Shown: positions 9,200 through 17,202 of the stretch, in pieces
Numbering within the stretch: position 1 is the stretch's first letter
Layout: each line of letters starts with the position of its first letter
Assembly (NCBI RefSeq): GCF_017168255.1
Contig: NZ_JABFAP010000001.1
Span: 436,041 to 500,040 of the forward strand
Origin: Agrococcus sp. KRD186
GTDB taxonomy: Bacteria > Actinomycetota > Actinomycetes > Actinomycetales > Microbacteriaceae
DNA: 64,000 bases
Direction: 5' to 3'
Position numbers and translations under genes: made by a program
Notes under the pieces: generated by a model
What the model was told of the DNA's origin: nothing
Seen by the model: only the letters and a program-made list of their open reading frames with translations
The model's database searches: none

Positions 9200-9370
9200 A
9201 GCGCCCCCCGCATCTGAGTGGCGCCTCCCGCATGTGATTGGCGCCTCCCGCAGGTGAGCGGCAGCTCCCGCAGGTCAGTGGCGGCTCCGGCAGGTGAGCG
9301 GCGGCTCCGGCAGGTGAGTGGCGGCTCCGGCAGGTGAGCGGCGGCTCCCGCACGTGAGTGGCGCCTCCGC
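9200..9370. repeat. 20-bp tandem array, eight units plus a partial unit
   Basis: Units of exactly 20 bp begin at 9200, 9220, 9240 and so on to 9340, with a partial copy from 9360. The consensus is close to GGCGGCTCCGGCAGGTGAGT. The first units are the most divergent and the three between 9280 and 9339 almost identical, which suggests recent expansion at that end. The period is not a multiple of three, so the array does not encode a repeated peptide. It is close to two helical turns, so each unit presents the same DNA face. No spacers are present, so it is not a CRISPR array. Confidence 0.9.
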
Positions 9371-9468
9371 GTGAAGGCAAGCCTCGGCGCTCACCGGCTA
9401 TGTCGGGAGAATCCAGCCACCAGCGCCCGGCAACCGAATTCTGCCGATCGCCGCCTCGCCGCACCAGT

Positions 9469-9474
9469 TAGGGT
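9469..9474 (+). promoter_or_regulatory. -10 element TAGGGT before the 9496 gene
   Basis: TAGGGT is followed within 7 nt by an AGGAGG Shine-Dalgarno at 9481-9486 and the ATG at 9496. This transcript would have a short leader, unlike the leaderless genes nearby. Confidence 0.5.
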
Positions 9475-9495
9475 GACCGCAGGAGGGGCGGTGCA

Positions 9496-9909
9496 ATGGA
9501 GCAGACCGCACGGATTCCGAACCCGGTCAGCGGGCGGATCGATGACGGTTATGACACACCGCCCGTCACGCCCCTCATGATCGCCTGCCGCTACGGCATG
9601 ACCGCATGGCTGCCGCTGTATGTGCTGGCGGGCGCGCCGTTCGACCTGCAGCCGCCCCTCTGGCTGCTCGTCGTGGCGATGGCAGTGATCATCCTGCTGG
9701 CCGCCGGAGTCAACGGCGGCTGGCTTCGCACCAGTCGCCCGAGCGCTTGGTGGGGAGTGCACATAGCGACTGGCACCGTCGTGCTGGTGGCCTGGCTGTG
9801 GGCTCGGAGCACGGGCGAGGTGCTCGTCGCGCTCGTCCCCGCGCTGCTGGTGCTCGGCGGGGTGCTCGGTGCTGCGGGCATGCACGTCTGGCTGGCGCGC
9901 CGCGGCTGA
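9496..9909 (+). CDS. Small integral membrane protein, function unknown
   Basis: This 137-residue protein has a polar N-terminus of about 27 residues and then four hydrophobic segments (about 35-47, 54-73, 85-103 and 109-130). It ends in WLARRG. I see no catalytic or binding motif and do not recognise the family. The start is supported by a strong AGGAGG ten nt upstream and a TAGGGT promoter. It is a single-gene unit between the der terminator region and the convergent M20 peptidase gene, from which it is separated by only 4 nt. Nothing in the context hints at a role. Confidence 0.75.
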   Translation: MEQTARIPNPVSGRIDDGYDTPPVTPLMIACRYGMTAWLPLYVLAGAPFDLQPPLWLLVVAMAVIILLAAGVNGGWLRTSRPSAWWGVHIATGTVVLVAWLWARSTGEVLVALVPALLVLGGVLGAAGMHVWLARRG

Positions 9910-9913
9910 GGGC

Positions 9914-11227
9914 TCAGCAGCTCTGCTCGATCAGATCGGCATACCAGCGGCAGCCGGCCAGCCAGGTGTCGATGCGGATGCGCTCGTCGCGCGCGTGCAG
10001 CGTGAGCCGCTCCTCGCGGGTCATCTCGAACGGCGCGAAGCGGTAGACGCGGTCGGTGATGCGGTGCGCGTGCCGGCCGTCGGTGCCGCCGAGCATGACG
10101 TAGGGCACCGTCAGCACATCCGGACGCAGTCGCGCGATCGCCGCGACGATGTCATCCCACCCGGCGCCGTTCGAGGGGCTCTCGGGGCTCGGCCCGTGCC
10201 CGTGCAGCACCGTCAGCTCGACCGCCTCGTCGGCGATCGCCCGCTCCATGAACGCGACGGTCTCCTCGACCGACGAGCCCAGCGCGATGCGCACGTTCAC
10301 CACCGCGACCGCCTGTTCCGCGAGCGCGTTCGCCGCCGCCGAGCCCGAGAGCTGCGTCACGACCGCCGTGGTCGCGAGCATCGCGCGCGTCTCGTCCTGG
10401 CGCGCCAGGATGCGCTCCACGAGCGGCCGCGAGCGCCGCACGTTCCGCAGCACCGCGCCCTGCACACCCTCGGCCTCGGCACCCAGCAGCTCGAGCATGC
10501 GCAACGCGGGCTCGGGCAGCGAGCGCGGCCACTTGGCGAAGTCCAGCCGCCGAATGGCGCGCGCCAGCCGCGAGGTGGCGGGCAGCGCCGGCGGGGTCGA
10601 GGCGTGCCCGCCCGTCTGCGCCACGCGCATCCGCACGTTGGCGAAGCCCTTCTCGGCCACCCCCACCACGGCGACATCGCGGGTCACGCCCGCGATCGGC
10701 GGCTCGATGATCGCCCCGCCCTCGTCGAGCGCCCACGCCGGCCGCACACCGCGCCGCTCGAGCTCGGCGATGGCCGACGCGGCGCCCGTGCCCATGGTCT
10801 CCTCGTCGTGCCCGAACACCAGCCACACGTCGCGCGCCGGCACGAAGCCCGCCTCCATCAGCACCTCGATCGCGACGCAGATGGCGACGAGCGAGCCCTT
10901 GTCGTCGAGGGTGCCGCGGCCCCAGATGTGGGTCTCGTCGCGGTGGCCGGAGTAGGGCGGATGCGTCCAGGCCGCCCCGGCGAGCCCGTCACCGTCGGGC
11001 GCGGGCACGACATCCTGGTGCGCCATCAGCAGCGCCGGCGCGCCCTCGCCGCGGCCGGGCCAGCGGGCGAGCATCGTGTCGCCGATCCACTCGGCCTCGA
11101 GGGCGGCGAAGAGCTGCGGGAAGCGCTCCTCGAGCGCCGCGCGGAAGGCGGGCAGCTGCTCGGGGGCTTCGGTGGGCACGCGCACGAGGGCGATCAGGTG
11201 CTCGGTGGCGTCATCGGCGATCTGCAC
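9914..11227 (-). CDS. M20 family metallopeptidase (carboxypeptidase-like)
   Basis: This 437-residue zinc hydrolase belongs to the M20 family, which cleaves dipeptides or acylated amino acids. The metal ligands and catalytic residues are visible: MAHQDVV (His70), GRGTLDDKGS (Asp at about 108) and FGHDEETMG (the two Glu at about 142-143). The dimerisation domain lies at about 190-320 and is followed by GGTDGRHAHRI with the last His ligand. There is no signal peptide, so it is presumably cytoplasmic. The start is GTG at 11227 with TAGCCT (11234-11239) 6 nt upstream, a leaderless arrangement. It is divergent from the methyltransferase gene with only 24 nt between them. The substrate is not predictable. 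Confidence 0.9.
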   Translation of the reverse strand: MQIADDATEHLIALVRVPTEAPEQLPAFRAALEERFPQLFAALEAEWIGDTMLARWPGRGEGAPALLMAHQDVVPAPDGDGLAGAAWTHPPYSGHRDETHIWGRGTLDDKGSLVAICVAIEVLMEAGFVPARDVWLVFGHDEETMGTGAASAIAELERRGVRPAWALDEGGAIIEPPIAGVTRDVAVVGVAEKGFANVRMRVAQTGGHASTPPALPATSRLARAIRRLDFAKWPRSLPEPALRMLELLGAEAEGVQGAVLRNVRRSRPLVERILARQDETRAMLATTAVVTQLSGSAAANALAEQAVAVVNVRIALGSSVEETVAFMERAIADEAVELTVLHGHGPSPESPSNGAGWDDIVAAIARLRPDVLTVPYVMLGGTDGRHAHRITDRVYRFAPFEMTREERLTLHARDERIRIDTWLAGCRWYADLIEQSC

Positions 11228-11251
11228 CCGCGCAGGCTATCGTCGGCACCG
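11228..11251. promoter_or_regulatory. Overlapping divergent -10 elements for two leaderless genes
   Basis: The 24-nt spacer between two start codons holds a minus-strand TAGCCT (11234-11239) for the peptidase gene. It also holds a plus-strand TATCGT (11238-11243) for the methyltransferase gene. The hexamers overlap by 2 nt, so two polymerases could not occupy them at once. Confidence 0.55.
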
Positions 11252-12193
11252 ATGGAACCCGCTGCACCGCATGGCTATGACGCCGAGGAAGCCGAGCTGC
11301 TCGCCAAGCTGCGCGGCGCCGGCAGCGTGTTCGCCGAGGAGGAGCTGGCAGAGCTGCAGGCTGCTGCCGAGGCGGACGACGACCTCGCGATCCTGCCCGC
11401 CTGGGTCGATCGCCGCACGCTCGGCGAGCCGATCGAGCACATCGTCGGCAGCGCCGCCTTCGCCGAGCTGCGCGTGGCGGTGCACGCGGGCGTGTTCGTG
11501 CCCCGCCGCCGCACCGTGCTGCTGGCGACCATCGTCGCCGACCGGCTGCGCGAGCTCGCCGACCGGCGCGCGCCCGGCGATCCCGCACCGCGCCTGCTCG
11601 ATCTCGGGTGCGGCACGGGCGCCATCGCGGCGCTCGCGATGCACCGCGTGCCGGGCATCGAGGTGGTGGCGATCGACGCCGACCCGGCCGCCGTGCGCTG
11701 CGCGCAGGTCAACCTGCCGGGAGCCGTGGTGGTGCGCGCGAACGAGATCGAGGCGCTGCACGGCCTGCCGCCGGCCGGCAGCAGGACGCCCGGCACTGGG
11801 AGACCCGGCGCCGACGCGACCGGCGCCGACGTGACCGGCACCGACGCGACCGGCGCCGGCGCGCCTGCCGGCAGCAGCGCATCCGCCCTCTTCGACGTCA
11901 TCGCCGCCAACCTGCCCTACGTGCCCACCGCCGAGCTCGTGCACCTGCCGCACGACACGCTCGAGTACGAGTCGGCGCTCGCGCTCGACGGCGGCATCGA
12001 CGGCCTCGACCCGCTCGGCGAGCACGCCACCGCGATGGCCGCGCACCTCCGCACCGGCGGCATCGCCGTCACCGAGGTCGCCCCGCACCAGGTGGAGACG
12101 GCGGCGGCGATCCTCGAAGCGGTCGGCTTCTCGGCGATCGAGGTGCGCAGCGACGACGAGATCGGCGCGACCGCGCTCATCGCCACCCGGTGA
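11252..12193 (+). CDS. PrmC-related protein-(glutamine-N5) methyltransferase, substrate unknown
   Basis: This 313-residue SAM-dependent methyltransferase is related to PrmC/HemK, which methylates the GGQ glutamine of release factors. Motif I DLGCGTG is at residues 117-123. The catalytic tetrapeptide is NLPY (220-223) instead of NPPY, which fits the PrmC-related actinobacterial family of unknown substrate rather than true PrmC. The helical N-terminal domain is present (residues 10-60, then LGEPIEHIVG). Between the two motifs lies an insertion built from 5-residue repeats of the TGADA type (about 183-202), absent from typical members. The true prmC is expected elsewhere, next to prfA. Confidence 0.85.
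   Translation: MEPAAPHGYDAEEAELLAKLRGAGSVFAEEELAELQAAAEADDDLAILPAWVDRRTLGEPIEHIVGSAAFAELRVAVHAGVFVPRRRTVLLATIVADRLRELADRRAPGDPAPRLLDLGCGTGAIAALAMHRVPGIEVVAIDADPAAVRCAQVNLPGAVVVRANEIEALHGLPPAGSRTPGTGRPGADATGADVTGTDATGAGAPAGSSASALFDVIAANLPYVPTAELVHLPHDTLEYESALALDGGIDGLDPLGEHATAMAAHLRTGGIAVTEVAPHQVETAAAILEAVGFSAIEVRSDDEIGATALIATR
11798..11857 (+). repeat. 15-bp in-frame tandem repeat inside the methyltransferase gene
   Basis: Four units related to GACGCGACCGGCGCC start at 11798, 11813, 11828 and 11843. The period is five codons, so copy-number change would lengthen or shorten a Thr-Gly-Ala-Asp linker without breaking the frame. Confidence 0.85.
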
Positions 12194-12321
12194 GCGCGCC
12201 GCCGATCCGTGGCGGCTCAAGCGTGGCCGCCGATCCGTGTCCGTCGAACCGTGAACGCCGCCCTGACGAAGCGCCCGCCCGGCGCGTTACCGTGGGGCGA
12301 CCCAGCAACGAGGAGGCTGCC

Positions 12322-13191
12322 GTGAGCGTCGAGGACAACACCCGCGAGATCGAGGAGGGCGTCGTCACCGACCTGCGCGAGCGCATGACCTACGGCAGCT
12401 ATCTCGGCCTCGACACGCTGCTCGCCTCGCAGCACCCCAAGAGCAGCCCAGAGCACCACGACGAGCTGCTGTTCATCATCCAGCACCAGACCACCGAGCT
12501 GTGGCTCAAGCTCGTCATCCACGAGCTCGACGACGCCCGCCGGCTGCTGGCGAGCGACGACCTGGGCGCGGCGCTCAAGCGCATCGCGCGCGTCAAGCAC
12601 ATCCAGGAGGTGCTGACGCAGCAGTGGTCGGTGCTCGCCACCCTCACGCCCACCGAGTACGCGCAGTTCCGCGGCTCGCTCGCGAGCGCCTCCGGCTTCC
12701 AGAGCGCCCAGTACCGGCAGGTCGAGTTCGCGCTCGGCAACAAGCACGCCCGCATGCTGCAGGTGTTCGAATCGAACCCGGCCGATCACGCGGCGCTCGA
12801 GGCCGAGCTGCACCGGCCGAGCCTGTACGACGAGTTCCTGCGGCTGCTCGCCCGCCGCGGCCACGACGTGCCCGCCGAGCTCCTCGAGCGCGACGTCACC
12901 AAGGCGCACGTCTACACCGAGGCGCTCGTGCCGGTGTTCCAGAAGATCTACGAGGACGCCGGCCGACCCGACGTCGACGAGGACTGGCGCGCCTACGAGG
13001 CCTGCGAGGAGCTCGTCGACCTCGAGGACAACTTCCAGTTCTGGCGCTTCCGCCACCTGCGCACGGTCACCCGCACGATCGGCATGAAGCACGGCACCGG
13101 CGGCTCGAGCGGCGTCGACTTCCTCAAGCGCGCGCTCGAGCTCACCTTCTTCCCCGAGCTCTACGTCGTGCGCACCCGGATCGAGGAGTGA
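12322..13191 (+). CDS. kynA: Tryptophan 2,3-dioxygenase
   Basis: KynA is a heme enzyme that opens the indole ring of L-tryptophan with O2 to give N-formylkynurenine, the first step of the kynurenine route. The 289-residue protein shows the family blocks TYGSYLGLDTLL, FIIQHQTTELWLKL, SGFQSAQYRQVEF and the C-terminal MKHGTGGSSGVDFLK. Length and block order are normal. The GTG start has GAGGAGG 5-6 nt upstream. It is the first gene of a three-gene operon with 4-nt overlaps, so tryptophan catabolism or NAD/anthranilate supply is the likely role. Confidence 0.96.
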   Translation: MSVEDNTREIEEGVVTDLRERMTYGSYLGLDTLLASQHPKSSPEHHDELLFIIQHQTTELWLKLVIHELDDARRLLASDDLGAALKRIARVKHIQEVLTQQWSVLATLTPTEYAQFRGSLASASGFQSAQYRQVEFALGNKHARMLQVFESNPADHAALEAELHRPSLYDEFLRLLARRGHDVPAELLERDVTKAHVYTEALVPVFQKIYEDAGRPDVDEDWRAYEACEELVDLEDNFQFWRFRHLRTVTRTIGMKHGTGGSSGVDFLKRALELTFFPELYVVRTRIEE

Positions 13192-14252
13192 GCCTCCCGA
13201 TCATCGCCCGGGTGGATCGGGCGCGCATCGGCGGTCACTGGGTGACGGATGCGGTGGTCGAGCTCAGTGACACCGGGATGCGGCTCGTGCCGGAGGGCCA
13301 GGCACTGCCGCGGCGACTCCGGCGCATCGAGGGCGCGCTGCTGCCGCCGATCACCGACGCCCACGTGCACCTGGGGCTCGCCGACGCCGCGCTGTCGGGG
13401 CCGAGCGCGCTCGGCCGCATGCTCGATCTCGGCTGGGCGCCGGAAGCGCTCCCGGGGCTGATCGATGCGGCGCACAGCGCGCACCGCGGGCTCGACGCGC
13501 GCTTCGCCGGCCCCTTCCACGCGGCGGCCGGCGGCTACCCGTCCGGTCGCTCGTGGGCGCCGCCGGGCTCGGTCGCCGAGCTCGCCGACCCGGCCGCCGC
13601 GGCGCGCTCGGTGCGCGCCCAGGCCGCGGCAGGCGCATCCGCCATCAAGGTCACGCTCAACAGCGAGGCAGGGCCGGTGCCCGACGACGCGCTGCTCGGG
13701 GCGCTCGCGGCGGAGGCGCGCGCCGTGGCGCTGCCGCTCGTCGCACACGCGCAGGGTCACGGGCAGGTCGAGCGGGCGCTGGCGGCAGGGGTCGACGTGC
13801 TCGCGCACACGCCCTGGACGGAGCGGCTGAGCGACGACGTCATCCGCGCCGCGGCCGCGAGTCAGACCTGGATCTCGACGCTCGCGATGCACGGCCGCGA
13901 CGGCGACGAGCTCGGCTTCGCCCGCGCCACCGACAACCTGGCGCGATTCGCCGCGAGCGGGGGAGCGGTCGCGTACGGCACCGACCTCGGCAACGGCCTG
14001 CGCCGCTTCACCATCGACCCGAACGAGATCGCCGCGCTGCGGCAGGCGGGCATCGAGGGCACCGCGCTCGTCGACGCGCTGCTCGCCGAGTGGCTGCTGC
14101 CGCCCGGGCCGACGCTCGGCATCTTCTTTGCCCAGGTGCACGACGACGAGTCGGTCGTCGCGAACCTGCACCGGGCGGGCTCGCTGCCGTACACCTGGTT
14201 CGACACGGAGGACGTCGACCTGGAGGAATTCGATACGGAGGAGGACGCATGA
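13188..14252 (+). CDS. Amidohydrolase, candidate formylkynurenine-hydrolysing enzyme
   Basis: This 354-residue metal-dependent amidohydrolase lies between kynA and kynU with 4-nt overlaps on both sides. The metal site is visible as DAHVH (His59, His61), a later His in LVAHAQG (about 186) and an Asp in YGTDLGNG (about 265); ALAMHGRD may add another ligand. The pathway needs a formamidase to turn N-formylkynurenine into kynurenine, and neither a KynB-type nor an alpha/beta-hydrolase-type formamidase is present in the operon. Its place suggests that role. This is inference from position only; the family also includes imidazolonepropionase-like enzymes. Confidence 0.85.
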   Translation: MSLPIIARVDRARIGGHWVTDAVVELSDTGMRLVPEGQALPRRLRRIEGALLPPITDAHVHLGLADAALSGPSALGRMLDLGWAPEALPGLIDAAHSAHRGLDARFAGPFHAAAGGYPSGRSWAPPGSVAELADPAAAARSVRAQAAAGASAIKVTLNSEAGPVPDDALLGALAAEARAVALPLVAHAQGHGQVERALAAGVDVLAHTPWTERLSDDVIRAAAASQTWISTLAMHGRDGDELGFARATDNLARFAASGGAVAYGTDLGNGLRRFTIDPNEIAALRQAGIEGTALVDALLAEWLLPPGPTLGIFFAQVHDDESVVANLHRAGSLPYTWFDTEDVDLEEFDTEEDA

Positions 14253-15541
14253 CCACCGCAGACCCCGGCGCCGCCGCACCTGCCGACGGCGGCACCGCCG
14301 CCCTGGCGGCGCAGCTCGACGCCGCCGACCCGCTCGCCGCGCACACGAGCGCCTTCGTGCGCGGCGGCGACGTCGTCTCCTACCTCGACGGCAACTCGCT
14401 CGGGCGCCCGCTCGCGTCGCTGCCTGAGCGCTTCGCCGGCTTCGTCGAGCGCGACTGGGGCGGCCGCCTCATCCGCGCTTGGGACGAGCAGTGGATGGAG
14501 CGGCCCTTCGCCCTCGGCGACCGCCTCGGCGCGCTCGTCGGCGCCGCCGCCGGCCAGGCCTTCATCGGCGACTCGACGACCGTGCTGCTCTACAAGCTCG
14601 TGCGCGCCGCCGTCGACGCGCAGCTGGCGGCGCACCCGGCGCGCACCGAGATCGTCATCGACGACGACAACTTCCCGACCGACCGCTTCATCGTCGAGGG
14701 CGTCGCCGCCGAGCGCGGCATGACCATCCGCTGGATCGAAGCCGACCCCGCGAGCGGCGTCACCCTCGAGCAGGTGCAGGAGGCCGTCGGCGAGCGCACC
14801 GCGCTCGTGCTGCTCAGCCACGTCGCCTACCGCTCCGGCTACGTCGCCGACCTGCCCGCCATCACCGCCGCCGCGCACGAGGCGGGCGCCCTGATGCTGT
14901 GGGATCTGTGTCACTCGGCAGGTGTCATCCCGACTGAGCTGGACGCGGCCGGCGTCGACCTGGCGGTCGGCTGCACCTACAAGTACCTGAACGGCGGGCC
15001 CGGCTCGCCCGCCTTCGGCTACGTCGCCCAGCGGCTGCAGGGCGAGCTCGCCCAGCCCATCCAGGGGTGGATGGGCGCCGCCGACGTGTTCGGCATGGAG
15101 CGGCACTACCGCGCCGCCGGCGACCTGCGCGGCTTCCTCAGCGGCACCCCGCCGGTGCTCGCCACCGTCGCGCTCGAGGCGATGCTCGAGCTGATCGAGC
15201 AGGTGGGGATCGCTGCCATCCGCGAGAAGTCGATCGCGCTCACCGGCTTCGCCGAGGCGGCGCTGCACGAGCACGTGCTCTCCCACGGCGAGGACGGCGA
15301 CCGCGCGGTGCTCGCCAGCCCGCCCGCCGGGCCGCACCGGGGCAGTCACCTGACGGTGACGCATCCGTCGTTCTCTGCCGTGAACGCCGCCCTCTGGCAG
15401 CAGGGGGTGCTCGGCGACTTCCGGGCGCCCGACGGCATCCGCATCGGCCTGTCGCCGCTGTCGACGACCTTCGCCGAGGTCGAGCTCGGCATCGCCGCGC
15501 TGGGGGAGGCGATGCGCGCCGCGAGGCGCCGGGCATCGTGA
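14249..15541 (+). CDS. kynU: Kynureninase
   Basis: KynU is a PLP enzyme that cleaves kynurenine to anthranilate and alanine (or the 3-hydroxy form to 3-hydroxyanthranilate). The 430-residue protein has the family opening YLDGNSLGRPL and the PLP-phosphate segment FIGDSTTVLLYK. The aspartate block LMLWDLCHSAGV and the PLP lysine in CTYKYLNGGPGSPAF (Lys245) follow. An unstructured N-terminal tail of about 15 residues precedes the first block. The ATG overlaps the upstream stop codon. No 3-hydroxyanthranilate dioxygenase or kynurenine monooxygenase gene is near, so anthranilate is the likely end product here. Confidence 0.95.
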   Translation: MTTADPGAAAPADGGTAALAAQLDAADPLAAHTSAFVRGGDVVSYLDGNSLGRPLASLPERFAGFVERDWGGRLIRAWDEQWMERPFALGDRLGALVGAAAGQAFIGDSTTVLLYKLVRAAVDAQLAAHPARTEIVIDDDNFPTDRFIVEGVAAERGMTIRWIEADPASGVTLEQVQEAVGERTALVLLSHVAYRSGYVADLPAITAAAHEAGALMLWDLCHSAGVIPTELDAAGVDLAVGCTYKYLNGGPGSPAFGYVAQRLQGELAQPIQGWMGAADVFGMERHYRAAGDLRGFLSGTPPVLATVALEAMLELIEQVGIAAIREKSIALTGFAEAALHEHVLSHGEDGDRAVLASPPAGPHRGSHLTVTHPSFSAVNAALWQQGVLGDFRAPDGIRIGLSPLSTTFAEVELGIAALGEAMRAARRRAS

Positions 15542-15632
15542 TGCGCGCCGGGCTAGGCTCGTGGCGCGGTCCCACCCAGCCGCACCGATCGACCGCCGCC
15601 CACGAGGCACTGACCAGGCAATGGAGCCAGCA

Positions 15633-17144
15633 ATGACCGATGTCCCCGCATACAAGCTCGACCCGGCACCGCAGGGGGAGCGCACGTACACGGGCCCGAC
15701 CCGCATGGAGCGCGACTCGCTCGGCGAGCTGCCCGTGCCTGCCGAGGCCTACTGGGGCATCCACACCGAGCGCGCGCTGATCAACTTCCCGATCACCGGC
15801 CGCTCCATCTCGGTCTACTCCGACCTCGTCAACGCGCTCGCGGTGGTCAAGCAGGCGTGCGCGCGGGCGAACAAGGAGATCGGCTCGCTCGACGCAGACA
15901 AGGCCGATCTGATCGACCAGATCTGCGTGCGCATCCGGGCGGGCGAGCTGCACGACCAGTTCAAGGTGGGCGTCATCCAGGGCGGCGCCGGCACGTCGAC
16001 CAACATGAACACCAATGAGGTGATCGCGAACGCCGCGCTGGTCGAGCTCGGCCACCCGAAGGGCACCTACGAGCACTTCAGCCCCATCGACGACGTCAAC
16101 CGCTCGCAGTCGACGAACGACACCTACCCCACCTCGATCAAGGTCGCCATGTCGTTCACGCTGCGCCGGCTGCTCGACGAGCTGGCGAGGCTGACGGATG
16201 CGTTGGACGCGAAGGCGGTCGAGTTCCGTGACGTGCTCAAGGTCGGCCGCACGCAGATGCAGGACGCGGTGCCGATGACCCTCGGGCAGGAGTTCCGGGG
16301 CTTCGCGGTGACGCTGCGCGAGGACTACGACCGGCTCGAGGAGACCATCAAGTGGCTCTCGGAGGTCAACCTGGGCGCCACCGCGATCGGCACCGGCATC
16401 ACCGCCGATCCGCGCTACGCGGCGGCCGCCAGCCGGCACCTGGCCGAGCTCACCGGCCTGCCGATCGTCACCGCGAGCGACCTCATCGAGGCGACCAGCG
16501 ACACCGGCGTGTTCATGACGGTCTCGGGTGCGCTGAAGCGCTGCGCCGTGAAGCTGTCGAAGATCTGCAACGACCTGCGCCTGCTCTCCTCCGGCCCGCA
16601 GGCGGGCCTCGGCGAGATCTCCCTGCCGGCGAAGCAGGCCGGATCGTCGATCATGCCCGGCAAGGTCAACCCCGTCATCCCCGAGGTCGTGAACCAGGTC
16701 GCGTTCGCCGTCATCGGGTCGGATGCGACGGTCACGGCGGCGTCGGAGGCCGGCCAGCTGCAGCTGAACGCCTTCGAGCCGGTCATCACGCACCAGATCC
16801 TGCAGAGCCTGCACTGGATGACGCAGGCGTGCATGACGCTGCGGGTCAACTGCATCGACGGCATCGAGGCCAACCACGAGCGGCTGGCGCTGATGGTCGG
16901 CAGCTCGGTCGGCGTCGTCACCGCGCTCACGCCCTACCTCGGCTATGCCGACTCGGCGAAGCTCGCGCACGAGGCGCTCACCAGCCACAAGTCGATCGCC
17001 GACCTGGTCGTCGACAGCGGCCTGATGGATCGTGAGCGGGTGGAGAAGCTGCTCGCGCCTGCACGCCTGTCGGGCCTGCAGCCGGTCACGCAGGCGATGC
17101 CGGTGATCGTCCCCGAGCAGCTGCCGGAGGACGAGCGCTCCTGA
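15633..17144 (+). CDS. aspA: Aspartate ammonia-lyase
   Basis: AspA reversibly deaminates aspartate to fumarate and ammonia. The 503-residue protein has the superfamily signature GSSIMPGKVNPVIPEVV at about residues 336-352. The Asn after NPVIPE and the segment VGRTQMQDAVPMTLGQEF favour aspartase over fumarase. The N-terminal extension of about 30 residues (YKLDPAPQGERTYTG...) precedes the usual start RMERDSLGE. The ATG at 15633 has GGAG 6 nt upstream; another in-frame ATG lies 12 nt earlier. A TAGGCT hexamer at about 15552 may be the promoter, making this a unit separate from the kyn operon. Confidence 0.9.
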   Translation: MTDVPAYKLDPAPQGERTYTGPTRMERDSLGELPVPAEAYWGIHTERALINFPITGRSISVYSDLVNALAVVKQACARANKEIGSLDADKADLIDQICVRIRAGELHDQFKVGVIQGGAGTSTNMNTNEVIANAALVELGHPKGTYEHFSPIDDVNRSQSTNDTYPTSIKVAMSFTLRRLLDELARLTDALDAKAVEFRDVLKVGRTQMQDAVPMTLGQEFRGFAVTLREDYDRLEETIKWLSEVNLGATAIGTGITADPRYAAAASRHLAELTGLPIVTASDLIEATSDTGVFMTVSGALKRCAVKLSKICNDLRLLSSGPQAGLGEISLPAKQAGSSIMPGKVNPVIPEVVNQVAFAVIGSDATVTAASEAGQLQLNAFEPVITHQILQSLHWMTQACMTLRVNCIDGIEANHERLALMVGSSVGVVTALTPYLGYADSAKLAHEALTSHKSIADLVVDSGLMDRERVEKLLAPARLSGLQPVTQAMPVIVPEQLPEDERS

Positions 17145-17202
17145 ACCGAGCCGCTCGCCGCGCGGTGCGGCCAGGCGGGGCACTGCCCGATACGATCCCG
17201 GG

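Noticed and set aside
9200..9370. Possible CRISPR array
   Set aside because: The units are directly contiguous with no spacers, and no cas genes are in the window.
8856..9464. Minus-strand frame through the 20-bp array encoding a Pro-rich repeat-like protein
   Set aside because: The 20-bp period shifts frame in each unit, there is no SD or promoter, and it runs antisense into the der gene.
9869..11251. Upstream extension of the methyltransferase gene antisense to the M20 peptidase
   Set aside because: The M20 motifs on the minus strand are unambiguous, and the promoter next to ATG 11252 explains the start.
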